Source of the DNA: Lacticaseibacillus daqingensis
GTDB taxonomy: Bacteria; Bacillota; Bacilli; Lactobacillales; Lactobacillaceae
Reading direction: 5' to 3'
Assembly: GCF_003946115.1 (NCBI RefSeq)
Contig: NZ_RHOH01000001.1
Coordinates: 124,001-188,000 of the forward strand
DNA: 64,000 bases
In this document: piece by piece, positions 1 through 8,341 of the stretch
How positions within the stretch are numbered: the stretch's first letter is position 1
Layout of the letters: every line of letters starts with the position of its first letter
The notes under the pieces: generated by a model
The model's input: the letters and a program-made list of their open reading frames with translations, nothing else
Told to the model about the DNA's origin: nothing
Databases searched by the model: none
Made by a program: the position numbers and the translations under genes

Positions 1-1547
1 ATCTGTACCAGAGCGGCGTCGATCAGACGCAGGCATTTGGGATCGATTACCAAGCCACGGTTGACCAGAACAAGCTGCCGGGTGTTACGACGGTGAACGA
101 GGTCAGAAAGACAATTCCAGAGCTGTACGGCGGAGATTTCTACTCACACGAACCAGACTTTGAGTCCGGGTCTGTGATGCAGAACACCTACGTCTACTTC
201 CCACTGGGGACTAACGATTTCTCTGGGAGTGCAAAGCTGAATCAGTACGCCGCCGCGGGAATGCAGCTAGGCGATGAACAGTCCTACGCTGATCGTGATC
301 AACTGCCGAGCGATTTTGTCGTCTTCAAGAACGCCGAAGCAAACAAAGCTTGGTTTATGTTTGACGATGAAATCGTGGTATTGGGTTCTAATATTCACGA
401 CATCAATGGGCGCAACATGACATCTACCATTGACAATAAGATGTTCGCGGCAGGTGAAAATGTTGCCATCAACTCGAATCTTCAGAGCAATGCAAACGGC
501 GACAAGACTGGCTTGAAATGGTTGACAGTTGAGGATAACGATAACACCAAGCGCAACGTCGGCTACGTCTTTTACGACAACAACACGGTCAACATCTTGA
601 AGGAAAGTCGGACAGGCAAGTATTCAGATGTCCGGAATAAGACAACGGGAACGGCGGACAAGACGGTTACTAAGGACTATGTCACGCTGACCTACCCACA
701 CGCAGGCAATAAAACTAGCAGTTATGCGTACAGTATCGTTCCGAACAAGAATGCGGCACAGTTGGCGGATTATATGAGCACTAACAGTGTCACGATCCTA
801 AAGAATACAAGCGACGTTTCTGCCGTTCAGCAGAATAAGCTCGGCTTGAAAGGGTATGTCTTCTTCACGGATAAAGGGACGGTTGGGGATGTTAAGACCA
901 ACAGCCGCATGATCATGATGCGTAGCGGCAACCACTTCTCCATTCAGGACCCAACCAACAAGCAGGCTACCGTTTCCTTTGTCATCAAGGGTCAGTATCA
1001 GATTGCTGACGGCGATGCGCAGGCAACCATTCAGGGCAACAAGACCACTGTGACCGTCAACACACAGAGCAAGCACGGGGTGTCCCAGGCGGTTTCGCTT
1101 CAGGCGGTGACCCCCGTCAAGCAGACAGATAAAACTGCACTGCAGACACTGGTTGATCAGGCTAAGCGTCTAGATAAGGCGACCTACACTGAGGACAGCT
1201 GGACCGCATTGACCACGCAGCGCCGCAATGGGGAAACCGTTCTAGCCGATGATGACGCAACGCAGGGCACGGTCAACAAAGCGGCCAAGCAGCTGAAGCA
1301 AGCCCTCGCGGAACTGGTGACGGTGACAAGCACAAAGGCTGAGTCAACCAGCGAAAGTCAGTCGTCAGCGTCAAGCCAAGGGTCAACGCACGGCACTGAC
1401 AAAACGAAGAAATCGAGCAAGAAGGCGGGCAAACCACTTCCGCAAACCGGTGAGCGCGTGGATAAAAGGCTCGTTGGACTTGGTCTCGTGGTCGTGCTGG
1501 CCGCATTAGCCGGCGCGGTCGTAATATCACACAAGAAAGACGCATAG
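1..1547 (+). CDS. Cell-wall-anchored polysaccharide lyase family 8 (hyaluronate lyase type), 3' part
   Basis: The reading frame is open from base 3 at the window edge, so the N-terminus and the catalytic Asn/His/Tyr lie outside the window. The visible part has the C-terminal beta-sandwich of PL8 lyases, with the family signature AWFMFDDEIVVLGSNI near base 345. It continues through the second sandwich domain to about base 1110, then a FIVAR-like helical repeat (about 1130-1315), a Ser/Thr/Lys-rich spacer, and a sortase signal LPQTG with a hydrophobic segment and KKDA tail. PL8 enzymes cleave hyaluronan, chondroitin or xanthan by beta-elimination to unsaturated oligosaccharides, and anchoring places this one on the cell surface. 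The oligosaccharide uptake and uronate genes downstream fit a first depolymerising step. The exact polymer cannot be told from this fragment. The gene is followed by a strong terminator. Confidence 0.88.
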   Translation, partial: LYQSGVDQTQAFGIDYQATVDQNKLPGVTTVNEVRKTIPELYGGDFYSHEPDFESGSVMQNTYVYFPLGTNDFSGSAKLNQYAAAGMQLGDEQSYADRDQLPSDFVVFKNAEANKAWFMFDDEIVVLGSNIHDINGRNMTSTIDNKMFAAGENVAINSNLQSNANGDKTGLKWLTVEDNDNTKRNVGYVFYDNNTVNILKESRTGKYSDVRNKTTGTADKTVTKDYVTLTYPHAGNKTSSYAYSIVPNKNAAQLADYMSTNSVTILKNTSDVSAVQQNKLGLKGYVFFTDKGTVGDVKTNSRMIMMRSGNHFSIQDPTNKQATVSFVIKGQYQIADGDAQATIQGNKTTVTVNTQSKHGVSQAVSLQAVTPVKQTDKTALQTLVDQAKRLDKATYTEDSWTALTTQRRNGETVLADDDATQGTVNKAAKQLKQALAELVTVTSTKAESTSESQSSASSQGSTHGTDKTKKSSKKAGKPLPQTGERVDKRLVGLGLVVVLAALAGAVVISHKKDA

Positions 1548-1596
1548 GACCCAAGCTTTTCGGCTCAGGATGAAGCTGCCAAAATTGTGAAAATAA

Positions 1597-1641
1597 TCAA
1601 AAGGACCGGCCGAATCATTGCGATTTGGCCGGTCCTTTTGA
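1597..1641 (+). terminator. Rho-independent terminator after the PL8 lyase gene
   Basis: Arms AAAAGGACCGGCC (1599-1611) and GGCCGGTCCTTTT (1627-1639) are perfect complements with a 15-nt loop that pairs further. The A-run before and T-run after make it usable in both directions. Confidence 0.85.
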
Positions 1642-1657
1642 TGTGGCAGAGGTAGGT

Positions 1658-1673
1658 TGTTCCACGTGAAACA
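1658..1673. promoter_or_regulatory. parS: parS-type ParB/Spo0J binding site
   Basis: TGTTCCACGTGAAACA fits the Firmicute parS consensus TGTTNCACGTGAAACA at every position. It lies in the intergenic region between the PL8 lyase and the first GntR gene. ParB loaded here would nucleate the segregation complex. Two further copies occur at 35301 and 46698. Confidence 0.85.
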
Positions 1674-1700
1674 GCGGTTTCGTAGATTCATGGGAGGATC

Positions 1701-1731
1701 ACAGCGCCTGATAACGCAGATCAGGCGCTGT
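1701..1731. other. Stem-loop in the 1548-1864 intergenic region
   Basis: ACAGCGCCTGA (1701-1711) and TCAGGCGCTGT (1721-1731) form a perfect 11-bp stem with a 9-nt loop. There is no clear T-run on either strand, so termination of the minus-strand GntR gene is only a possibility. Apart from this, the terminator at 1597 and the parS site at 1658, I see nothing in 1548-1864. Confidence 0.4.
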
Positions 1732-1864
1732 AAAAGCGATCATTGCAGTGACTATTTAACACATTAATCGAGTAAAAACGGCCATCGTTAAAGTGCGTAT
1801 TCGCCACCCGCCGGAGCTGGAAGTGTCACTGGCTGGACCGGAGTCCGGGATTTTACAACACACC

Positions 1865-2608
1865 CTAGTCCGTCATAACCTCCAAGTAGTAGTAGTCCGG
1901 GTGGTCATAGCTGACCAGGTAGGCCAGGGCCTGATGATCTGGCCCGAAGAAGGTCTTCGTGATGTAAAAAAGCGACGGGGTATTGGCGTAGTAGGACATG
2001 GCGCCAATCGATTGGATCTCTTCTTGAAGCGTTGGACTCTGGGCCAGGGCTTGGATGTTGATGATGGTCTGGGTCGGGTAATCGGCCATGTTGCGGTCTA
2101 GGCGCATTTCACGGGAGAGACTGGAGCCGGACTCTAGGCGTTCGGCTGCCTTGCTGTCCAGGTAAGAGCCAAGAATGTAGCGGTCCTGAAACTTCCAAGG
2201 GATATCGTTGGCATAGGCGACCTGGTGGATACAGGTCAATCCCTGGGCTTCGGTGGGATCGCCCAGTAGCGTCGAGATACGGGTATCGACGACCGTGGTC
2301 ACCTGCGTGGCACTGCGCTCGGTGACCTTCAGGCGTTGGCCGCTGGCGTTACGCACCACCGGTGAAAATTCAGTGAACCAGGCCTTTTGATGGTTCAGGT
2401 TGCGGCGGACGAAGGTGCCTTCACCTTGGTGCCGAACGAGGTATCCGTCGTTGACTAATTCGTTCAACGCACGCACCGCGGTGGTGCTGGAGACGCCGTA
2501 CTTCGTGCGCAGTTCGATCTCAGAGAAGATGCGTTCGCCGGGTTTGAATTCACCGTTTTGAATCGCTTTAACAATGTCTTGTTTGATGGTTTGGTATTTA
2601 GGCTGCAT
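1865..2608 (-). CDS. GntR/HutC-family transcriptional regulator
   Basis: This 247-residue protein has an N-terminal winged helix (about residues 1-70, with SEIELRTKYGVSSTTAVRAL and the wing GEGTFVRR) and a C-terminal UTRA ligand-binding domain of the HutC type. Such regulators usually bind a sugar or sugar phosphate and repress a neighbouring uptake operon. It is divergent from the GH88-PTS-heparinase operon, and one operator-like motif (AAGGGTTAACGTG) sits at each end of the shared intergenic region. It therefore probably controls itself and module A. The effector is unknown; an unsaturated disaccharide phosphate is a reasonable guess. Confidence 0.85.
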   Translation of the reverse strand: MQPKYQTIKQDIVKAIQNGEFKPGERIFSEIELRTKYGVSSTTAVRALNELVNDGYLVRHQGEGTFVRRNLNHQKAWFTEFSPVVRNASGQRLKVTERSATQVTTVVDTRISTLLGDPTEAQGLTCIHQVAYANDIPWKFQDRYILGSYLDSKAAERLESGSSLSREMRLDRNMADYPTQTIINIQALAQSPTLQEEIQSIGAMSYYANTPSLFYITKTFFGPDHQALAYLVSYDHPDYYYLEVMTD

Positions 2609-2639
2609 GAGGCCACCTCTATTTTTTTAATGGCGTATT

Positions 2640-2652
2640 AAGGGTTAACGTG
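2640..2652. promoter_or_regulatory. Operator-like motif upstream of the GntR gene
   Basis: AAGGGTTAACGTG, containing the palindrome GTTAAC, lies 31 nt upstream of the divergent GntR start. Its exact reverse complement is at 2864-2876, just before the GH88 gene. The paired placement suggests the binding site of the GntR regulator. Confidence 0.55.
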
Positions 2653-2691
2653 ATAATCAGCTTGGTTGCTAATAGCGTACCGCAAACCGCA

Positions 2692-2705
2692 TGAAAACGC
2701 TAGCT
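2692..2705. promoter_or_regulatory. cre-like CcpA site
   Basis: TGAAAACGCTAGCT matches the cre consensus TGWAANCGNTNWCA at 12 of 14 positions. It lies between the divergent GntR and GH88 genes, consistent with carbon catabolite control. Confidence 0.45.
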
Positions 2706-2807
2706 TTAAGCGCTTTATTTTGACGAATTCGGACAAGAAAAGCACTTAATTAGGGCTAAGTCCGTCATTTCGGGCAACGATCTGGCAAACCCGGTGAGAT
2801 TTTGGGA

Positions 2808-2844
2808 AAAAAGCGTTTACACCCGAAACCTTTACGAGTATGAT
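2808..2844 (+). promoter_or_regulatory. Promoter of the GH88-PTS operon with overlapping cre-like site
   Basis: A -35 box TTTACA (2816-2821) and a -10 box TATGAT (2839-2844) are separated by 17 bp. A cre-like sequence (2808-2821, 12 of 14 consensus positions) covers the -35 box, so CcpA binding would block polymerase. Confidence 0.65.
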
Positions 2845-2863
2845 GAACCTTGGAAACAGATAA

Positions 2864-2876
2864 CACGTTAACCCTT
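2864..2876. promoter_or_regulatory. Operator-like motif upstream of the GH88 gene
   Basis: CACGTTAACCCTT is the exact reverse complement of the motif at 2640-2652. It lies about 20 nt downstream of the predicted -10 box and just before the ribosome site, a position where bound repressor would act as a roadblock. Confidence 0.55.
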
Positions 2877-2905
2877 TATTAAGGAGGGGAGACTTGGAGG
2901 TTGCT

Positions 2906-4093
2906 ATGAGTCAGATTAACTTGGAGCCGTTGAAGGATCCGCAGCGCTTTTTGGATCAGCAGGTTCTCTCGGAAACGGAGATCGATGCGGCGATTGCCGC
3001 CGTCGTGGCGAAGGTCAAGCACAACATCGTGAAGCTGGGGGAGACGTTCCCCAGCTCATCGACTGTGAATAACGCCTACGTCACGACGAAGAATGTGGAA
3101 TGGACCACTGGGTTTTGGACCGGTATTTTGTGGCTGTGCTACGAAGTGACGGGAGATGATCACTTCCGCCACCTTGCCGAGAAGAACGTGGTGAGTTTCA
3201 AGGCACGAATCGATCAAGAAATTGATGTTGATCACCATGACCTGGGTTTCCTCTATTCACCTTCTTGTGTCAGTGCTTACAAATTGACGGGCAATCCAGT
3301 TGCTAAGGCAGCGGCGCTTGAAGCCGCTGATAAGCTCATGACGCGCTACAACCCCAAAGGCCAGTTCATTCAGGCTTGGGGCGCGCAGGGCTCGGCTGAT
3401 AATTACCGGCTGATTGTCGATGCGATGCTGAACATTCCGCTGCTGTTTTGGGCAAGTGAAGAAACAGGGGATGAGAAGTATCGCGACGTTGCCACGAAGC
3501 ACTACGCCACGACCCTTAAGTACGCGATTCGGGATGATGCATCTGCTTTCCATACGTTCTACTTTGATCCGGTTACCGGTGCACCACTGGGTGGCAAAAC
3601 GCGGCAGGGTTACTCAGATGACTCGAGCTGGGCGCGCGGCCAGGCTTGGCTGATTTATGGGATCGCGCTGAACTACACGCGCCTGCGTGACGATTCAGAC
3701 TTGCCCACGTATGAGGCGGTCACCAATTACTTCTTGAATCGCGTTCCAGCGGACATGGTGTCATACTGGGATTTGATCTTCGGCGATCAGGACTGGCAGT
3801 CTAAAGACTCCTCGGCGACGGCGATCGCGGTCTGCGGCATGCAGCAGATGCAGCGGTTTATCGCGGCTGATGATCCGCTGCATGATGTCTATGCGCACGC
3901 AGCGGCGGGGATGTTACGCAGCCTGATCCGCAACTACACCGAAGCAGAAACCACGGGGATCACCGCGCTACTGAACCACGGCGTCTATTCCTGGCATTCC
4001 GGTCGGGGTGTTGATGAAGGCAACCTGTGGGGCGACTACTTCTTCTTGGAGGCGCTCGTTCGCTACAAGAAGGATTGGCAGATGTACTGGTAA
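2906..4093 (+). CDS. ugl: Unsaturated glucuronyl hydrolase, GH88
   Basis: The protein is an (alpha/alpha)6-barrel enzyme of about 395 residues without a signal peptide, the usual size for GH88. These enzymes hydrate the 4,5 double bond of unsaturated uronic acid at the non-reducing end of oligosaccharides made by lyases, releasing 4-deoxy-5-keto-uronate. The two family acid residues are visible: Asp112 in HHDLGF and Asp172 in IVDAMLNIPLL. ATG 2906 is preceded by GGAGG with 5-nt spacing; an upstream in-frame TTG at 2894 with AAGGAGGGG is an alternative. It heads an operon with PTS IIB-IIC-IID and a heparinase-like protein, so the substrate probably enters through the PTS. Specificity (hyaluronan, chondroitin or heparan type) cannot be read directly. 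Confidence 0.9.
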   Translation: MSQINLEPLKDPQRFLDQQVLSETEIDAAIAAVVAKVKHNIVKLGETFPSSSTVNNAYVTTKNVEWTTGFWTGILWLCYEVTGDDHFRHLAEKNVVSFKARIDQEIDVDHHDLGFLYSPSCVSAYKLTGNPVAKAAALEAADKLMTRYNPKGQFIQAWGAQGSADNYRLIVDAMLNIPLLFWASEETGDEKYRDVATKHYATTLKYAIRDDASAFHTFYFDPVTGAPLGGKTRQGYSDDSSWARGQAWLIYGIALNYTRLRDDSDLPTYEAVTNYFLNRVPADMVSYWDLIFGDQDWQSKDSSATAIAVCGMQQMQRFIAADDPLHDVYAHAAAGMLRSLIRNYTEAETTGITALLNHGVYSWHSGRGVDEGNLWGDYFFLEALVRYKKDWQMYW

Positions 4094-4124
4094 ACTTGCA
4101 CACAAACATTTCGGAGGGATAGTA

Positions 4125-4619
4125 ATGGCAGAACCAAATATCGTGATGACACGTATCGACGAACGACTTGTTCACGGGCAAGGCCAAATGTGGATCAAAG
4201 TACTGGGCGTAAACACGGTGATCGTCGCCAATGATGAGGCAGCTGAAGACAAAGTTGCGCAGACGCTCATGAAAACCGTGATTCCATCAAGCGTTGCCAT
4301 GCGTTTTTACCCAGTTCAAAAGGTTATTGACATTATTTTTAAGGCGAATCCAGCCCAGAAGATTTTCTTACTGGTCAAGGATCCAAAAGACGCGCTACGC
4401 TTGATTGCCGGTGGCGTCCCAGTGAAAGAAGTTAATATCGGCAACATCCATAATGCGCCGGGTAAGCAAAAAGTGACGCGCTCCATCTTTTTGGGCCAAG
4501 AAGACAAGGACGCCTTCAAGACCATGATCGAACAGTACCACATCTCGTTTGATAACCGGACGACACCGTCAGGTAACGACGGCTCCGTCCAGGTCAACAT
4601 TGCTGACTACTTGGATTAA
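4125..4619 (+). CDS. PTS mannose-family IIB component (module A)
   Basis: This 164-residue cytoplasmic IIB protein of the mannose/N-acetylgalactosamine PTS family carries the phosphorylation site in RIDERLVHGQ near residue 16, where the His accepts phosphate from IIA and passes it to sugar bound by IIC/IID. ATG 4125 has CGGAGGG upstream; longer in-frame extensions lie inside the GH88 gene and are unlikely. It is followed by IIC and IID in the order seen in streptococcal hyaluronate loci. No IIA gene is nearby, so phosphate must come from a IIA encoded elsewhere. Confidence 0.9.
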   Translation: MAEPNIVMTRIDERLVHGQGQMWIKVLGVNTVIVANDEAAEDKVAQTLMKTVIPSSVAMRFYPVQKVIDIIFKANPAQKIFLLVKDPKDALRLIAGGVPVKEVNIGNIHNAPGKQKVTRSIFLGQEDKDAFKTMIEQYHISFDNRTTPSGNDGSVQVNIADYLD

Positions 4620-4633
4620 GGGAGGCATTACAC

Positions 4634-5437
4634 ATGCAGATCACACTCATTCAAGCCCTTTTAATCGGGCTTTGGACCGCGTTTTGTTACGCGGGGATGC
4701 TCTGGGGAATCTACACGAACCGGGCGCTCGTACTGAGCTTCGGGGTCGGGGTAATTCTGAATGACATTCCAACCGCCTTGGCCTGTGGGGCCGTTGCGGA
4801 ACTGGCATTTATGGGCTTTGGCGTCGGTGCTGGGGGGACGGTTCCACCTAACCCGATCGGCCCTGGGATCATCGGAACGCTGATGGCCATCACAATGAAC
4901 GGCGTGACGCCGCAAAGCGCTTTGGCGCTGTCGATTCCATTCGCGGTTGCCATCCAATTTCTTCAGACGTTTGTTTACACCTTGTGCGCGGGCCTGCCAG
5001 AAGCGGCCAGCAATGCGCTGAAGAAGCAGAACTTCACGAAGTTCCGCATCTTGTCCAACACAACGGTTTCCCTGTTTGCCATCGTTGGCTTCTTCCTTGG
5101 CTTCCTCGGTGCCTATAGCATGGACACGCTGAGAAACTTGGTTGGCCTGATCCCAGCCTGGTTGCTGTCCGGCCTGAGTGTTGCGGGTGGGATGCTGCCA
5201 GCGATCGGGTTCGCGATGGTCATGACCGTTATGCTCAAAAAGGAATTCGTTCCCTTTGCACTTTTGGGTTACGCCCTGGCAGCGTTCTTGCAGCTGCCAG
5301 TCATCGGGATCGCCATTATCGGGCTCGTGTTTGCCCTGAAGTACTACTTTGCAGAGGACGATAAGCAAGAGAAGACTGCGGGTCAAGCCGCAACCGAAAC
5401 CGTCAGTGAGGAGGAATCGCGCGATGACTGGATCTAA
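4634..5437 (+). CDS. PTS mannose-family IIC component (module A)
   Basis: This integral membrane protein of 267 residues has several hydrophobic segments and the family motif GVILNDIPTALACGAVAEL, followed by a Gly-rich stretch FGVGAGGTVPPNP. With IID it forms the sugar channel of a mannose-family permease, most like AgaW-type proteins for amino-sugar or uronide oligosaccharides. It lies 14 nt after the IIB gene with a GGGAGG ribosome site. Its last 14 bases overlap the IID gene, indicating translational coupling. The C-terminal tail is acidic (EEESRDDWI). Confidence 0.9.
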   Translation: MQITLIQALLIGLWTAFCYAGMLWGIYTNRALVLSFGVGVILNDIPTALACGAVAELAFMGFGVGAGGTVPPNPIGPGIIGTLMAITMNGVTPQSALALSIPFAVAIQFLQTFVYTLCAGLPEAASNALKKQNFTKFRILSNTTVSLFAIVGFFLGFLGAYSMDTLRNLVGLIPAWLLSGLSVAGGMLPAIGFAMVMTVMLKKEFVPFALLGYALAAFLQLPVIGIAIIGLVFALKYYFAEDDKQEKTAGQAATETVSEEESRDDWI

Positions 5438-6248
5438 CAAATTAACGACCAAGGATTACCGCAAAACAACGCTTCGGTCCTACTTCCTTCAGAATGGCTT
5501 TAACTACAGTAACTACCAGGGGCTGGGCTACTCGTTGGTCATGTACCCTGCGTTCAAGAAGCTGTACGGCAACGACAAGGCAAAGCTGAGCGATGTCCTG
5601 TCTGAAAACATTGAGTTCTACAACACCAACCCCAACCTGTTGCCTTTCATCACGTCAATTCACTTGGCCATGGCAGACAACGGCATGGAATACAAGGAAA
5701 CTCGCGGGATCAAGATGGCGCTGATGGGCCCACTGGCCGGGATCGGGGATTCGTTGTCCCAGTTCTGTATCGCGCCGCTGTTCTCAACCATTTTCGCTTC
5801 CTTGGCGATGAACAACATTGCGATGGCGCCTGTTTTCTTCCTGCTCGCGGAAAACCTGACGCTTCTGATGATCAAGTTCGGGATGGGGGCCTATGGTCAG
5901 CGTCTTGGGACCAGCATGATCGATAAGCTCAGCGCGAAGATGTCCCTGATCTCCAACGCAGCCAGCATGGTCGGTGTGACCGTCATTGCTGGCTTGGCGG
6001 CCACCTTCGTTAAGATGAAGGTGACACTGACTTACGCATCAAGCCAAAAGGCGGCCAAAGGGGCCACGACCTCAACGGTTGATATTCAGGCCTTGCTCGA
6101 TAAAGTGGCGCCAGCGTTGCTGCCTGTTCTGTACACGCTGCTGATGTACTACCTGATCAAGAAGCACGGCTGGACGACATACAAGCTGGTGATCCTGACG
6201 GTTGTCATTGGGGTTGCGCTCAGTGCACTGCACATCTTAGGGGCCTAA
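5424..6248 (+). CDS. PTS mannose-family IID component (module A)
   Basis: The protein begins MTGSNKLTTKDYRKTTLRS, typical of IID subunits, and has the conserved cytoplasmic stretch GIKMALMGPLAGIGDSLSQF followed by hydrophobic C-terminal segments (275 residues). It is the partner of the preceding IIC in the membrane complex. ATG 5424 lies inside the end of IIC, preceded by GAGGAG. A 123-nt stretch separates it from the best start of the next gene. In the comparable streptococcal locus a yajC-like gene lies at this position; none is seen here. Confidence 0.9.
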   Translation: MTGSNKLTTKDYRKTTLRSYFLQNGFNYSNYQGLGYSLVMYPAFKKLYGNDKAKLSDVLSENIEFYNTNPNLLPFITSIHLAMADNGMEYKETRGIKMALMGPLAGIGDSLSQFCIAPLFSTIFASLAMNNIAMAPVFFLLAENLTLLMIKFGMGAYGQRLGTSMIDKLSAKMSLISNAASMVGVTVIAGLAATFVKMKVTLTYASSQKAAKGATTSTVDIQALLDKVAPALLPVLYTLLMYYLIKKHGWTTYKLVILTVVIGVALSALHILGA

Positions 6249-6371
6249 TCGAACCCTGACAATGAGGACATGACGGACTTTCTTACGATCGTTGATAAGA
6301 AGGCTGGCATGCCCTCTTTTGGTTTTGGGACGCAACACGTGGTACTGGCACAAGACGAGGAGGAAATAATT

Positions 6372-8330
6372 TTGGAGACGATTTTGGCAGTGAAGGCCGC
6401 GCTTCAGGCGCAGGCCGAAAAGCGTGACCTGGCAGGGATCGGGGATCTGCTCACGCAAGAGGACCGACAGGCCATTTGTCACCGGGCGGATCAGCTGTTG
6501 ACCCACACGTTCACCTTCGATAAGACCTGGGACATGGAGCGGTGCCTGACGCCCTATCAGCTGGAGCCGCTGGATTATTCGGCGATTCGAAATGATGATC
6601 CGGAGTGGTGCTTCATGCTCAATCGGATGGATTGGCTCAGTGATCTCATGCTGGCAGGGGTGATCACCGGCAATAAGGCCTATTACCAAGCGGGGATCGA
6701 CGACATCATGACTTGGCTCGATCAGCACCCAGTGATCCAGCCCCAGAATTCGACGCGAACGTTGGACACCGGGATTCGTCTCGTGAACATTGTCGACGCC
6801 TTGGTTTACCTGAACGATGCGCATCAGCTGACGGATCAGGCGTTGCAGCGTATCGTTGCGCATTTGCTTGCGCAGGCCAGTTACCTGCGCGACCAATACA
6901 TTCCAAAGTATAAAACCAGTAACTGGGGGAGCATTCAAACCGCAAGCCTCTTAATGGTGCTGCCGATCCTCGATCCCGCACGACACGAACAGGGGCTGCT
7001 TGACTGGGCCGGCCAGGAGTTGCAGGCGCAGGTGTCCTTGCAGGTGCTGGACGATGGCATGCAGTGGGAACAGTCCACGATGTATCACGTGGAGGTGCTC
7101 AATTACCTGTTGCGGGTGATCGCCTGTGCCGAGGGAGTTGACGCTGGGGTGATCGCCGCACTTCGGCCGGCAGCCGTGGCGATGACGCGCGCATTGCTGC
7201 TGACGTTGCCGCCAACCGGCGAGCTGGAGCCTTTTGGGGACACCGATCGCATTCCGGCACAGGACGTCTTTGACCGCGCGGCGCTGATTCTGGGCGGTCA
7301 GCGGGTGGCTGGTTACACGAACGCGACGCTTGACCTTGAGGATCTTTACTGGCTGGGCGCCAACGCCGCCCGCCGGTTTAGTGAGATCGCCACCGGCCAA
7401 CCCGACGCCATGTGCTTTGATGGCACCGATAGCGGCAATTTTGCCATTCGCTCAAGCTGGCGACCCGATGCGGATTTTCTCTTCTTCAATCACGGGCCGC
7501 TGGGCAGTGGGCATGGGCATAGCGACAACGGCCACGTGGCCATTTACGGGCACGGTCAGCCGCTTTTGGTCGATTCCGGGCGGTTCACTTACCGCGAGGA
7601 TCACCCGCTTCGGGCCGCGTTGAAGGCCATGCCGGCGCACAATGTGGTGATGATCGACGACGATGCACCGTCTCAGCCGGACGGCAGCTGGGGCTACTTG
7701 CGGTATGGCACGCCGCTGAAGCCGTACGTGCGGCACCGCGGGCAGGTCCATTACTTGGAAGGCACGCTGATCAGCGATCACCCGCTGTCCGTGTGGACGC
7801 GCAAAATCGTGATGCTGCCGGGCAGCGTCTGGGTGATCACGGACGAGGTCCATCAGGCCGGTCACCACGAGATGACGCAGCGGTTCCACCTCGATCCGAC
7901 GGTGACCGCGACAACCGAGGGGGATCGGGTGGACTTGAATGATGACTGGCAGCTGTTGAACCCGGGGCGGGTCGCAGTCACCACTGGCCCGTTTTCGCCG
8001 CGCTACAATGAGCTGACGGACCACGCCATCGTTCAATTCGATACCGCGTTCGATGATTGCTGTGCCGTGACCACGATCCTTGCGCCGAAAGCGGTGGCAG
8101 TTGAGGCCATTCCAATCTGCCAAAACCTTGAGACACCGGTGCCCGAGCAGGAAGGCTCAGCCTGGCGGATCCGATTATCGGCGCAGGAAAGCTACTCGGT
8201 CGGCATTTTTCACCGGGAACTCTTTCGGGGCAAGAAAATATATGGCCTCGATGGGGTGCCGTTCCATGCGCAGGTCGCGGTGGTGCACCGCACTGGTGAG
8301 GACACCGCGCTGCTGCGGATAAAGTTGTAG
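6372..8330 (+). CDS. Heparinase II/III-family protein, intracellular (module A)
   Basis: About 652 residues: an N-terminal (alpha/alpha) toroid and a C-terminal beta-sheet domain of the heparinase II/III family. The central signature GSGHGHSDNGHVAIYGHGQ near residue 378 and LLVDSGRFTYRED are present. Enzymes of this family cleave uronic-acid polysaccharides by beta-elimination. No signal peptide is seen, so it should act on PTS-imported oligosaccharides. I chose TTG 6372 because GAGGAGGA lies 7 nt upstream and the N-terminal length then matches the paralogue at 16443. The longer ATG at 6270 has a poor ribosome site but remains possible. It is a diverged paralogue of that second copy. Whether it is a lyase on saturated linkages or has another role on imported sugars is unproven. 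Confidence 0.82.
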   Translation: METILAVKAALQAQAEKRDLAGIGDLLTQEDRQAICHRADQLLTHTFTFDKTWDMERCLTPYQLEPLDYSAIRNDDPEWCFMLNRMDWLSDLMLAGVITGNKAYYQAGIDDIMTWLDQHPVIQPQNSTRTLDTGIRLVNIVDALVYLNDAHQLTDQALQRIVAHLLAQASYLRDQYIPKYKTSNWGSIQTASLLMVLPILDPARHEQGLLDWAGQELQAQVSLQVLDDGMQWEQSTMYHVEVLNYLLRVIACAEGVDAGVIAALRPAAVAMTRALLLTLPPTGELEPFGDTDRIPAQDVFDRAALILGGQRVAGYTNATLDLEDLYWLGANAARRFSEIATGQPDAMCFDGTDSGNFAIRSSWRPDADFLFFNHGPLGSGHGHSDNGHVAIYGHGQPLLVDSGRFTYREDHPLRAALKAMPAHNVVMIDDDAPSQPDGSWGYLRYGTPLKPYVRHRGQVHYLEGTLISDHPLSVWTRKIVMLPGSVWVITDEVHQAGHHEMTQRFHLDPTVTATTEGDRVDLNDDWQLLNPGRVAVTTGPFSPRYNELTDHAIVQFDTAFDDCCAVTTILAPKAVAVEAIPICQNLETPVPEQEGSAWRIRLSAQESYSVGIFHRELFRGKKIYGLDGVPFHAQVAVVHRTGEDTALLRIKL

Positions 8331-8341
8331 GGGGTAGGCAG

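Noticed and set aside
1793-2101. Short plus-strand frame within the GntR gene
   Set aside because: It overlaps the GntR coding region on the other strand and has no ribosome site.
4661-5452. 263-residue minus-strand frame opposite PTS IIC
   Set aside because: It is antisense to a conserved IIC gene in an operon, with no recognisable motif.
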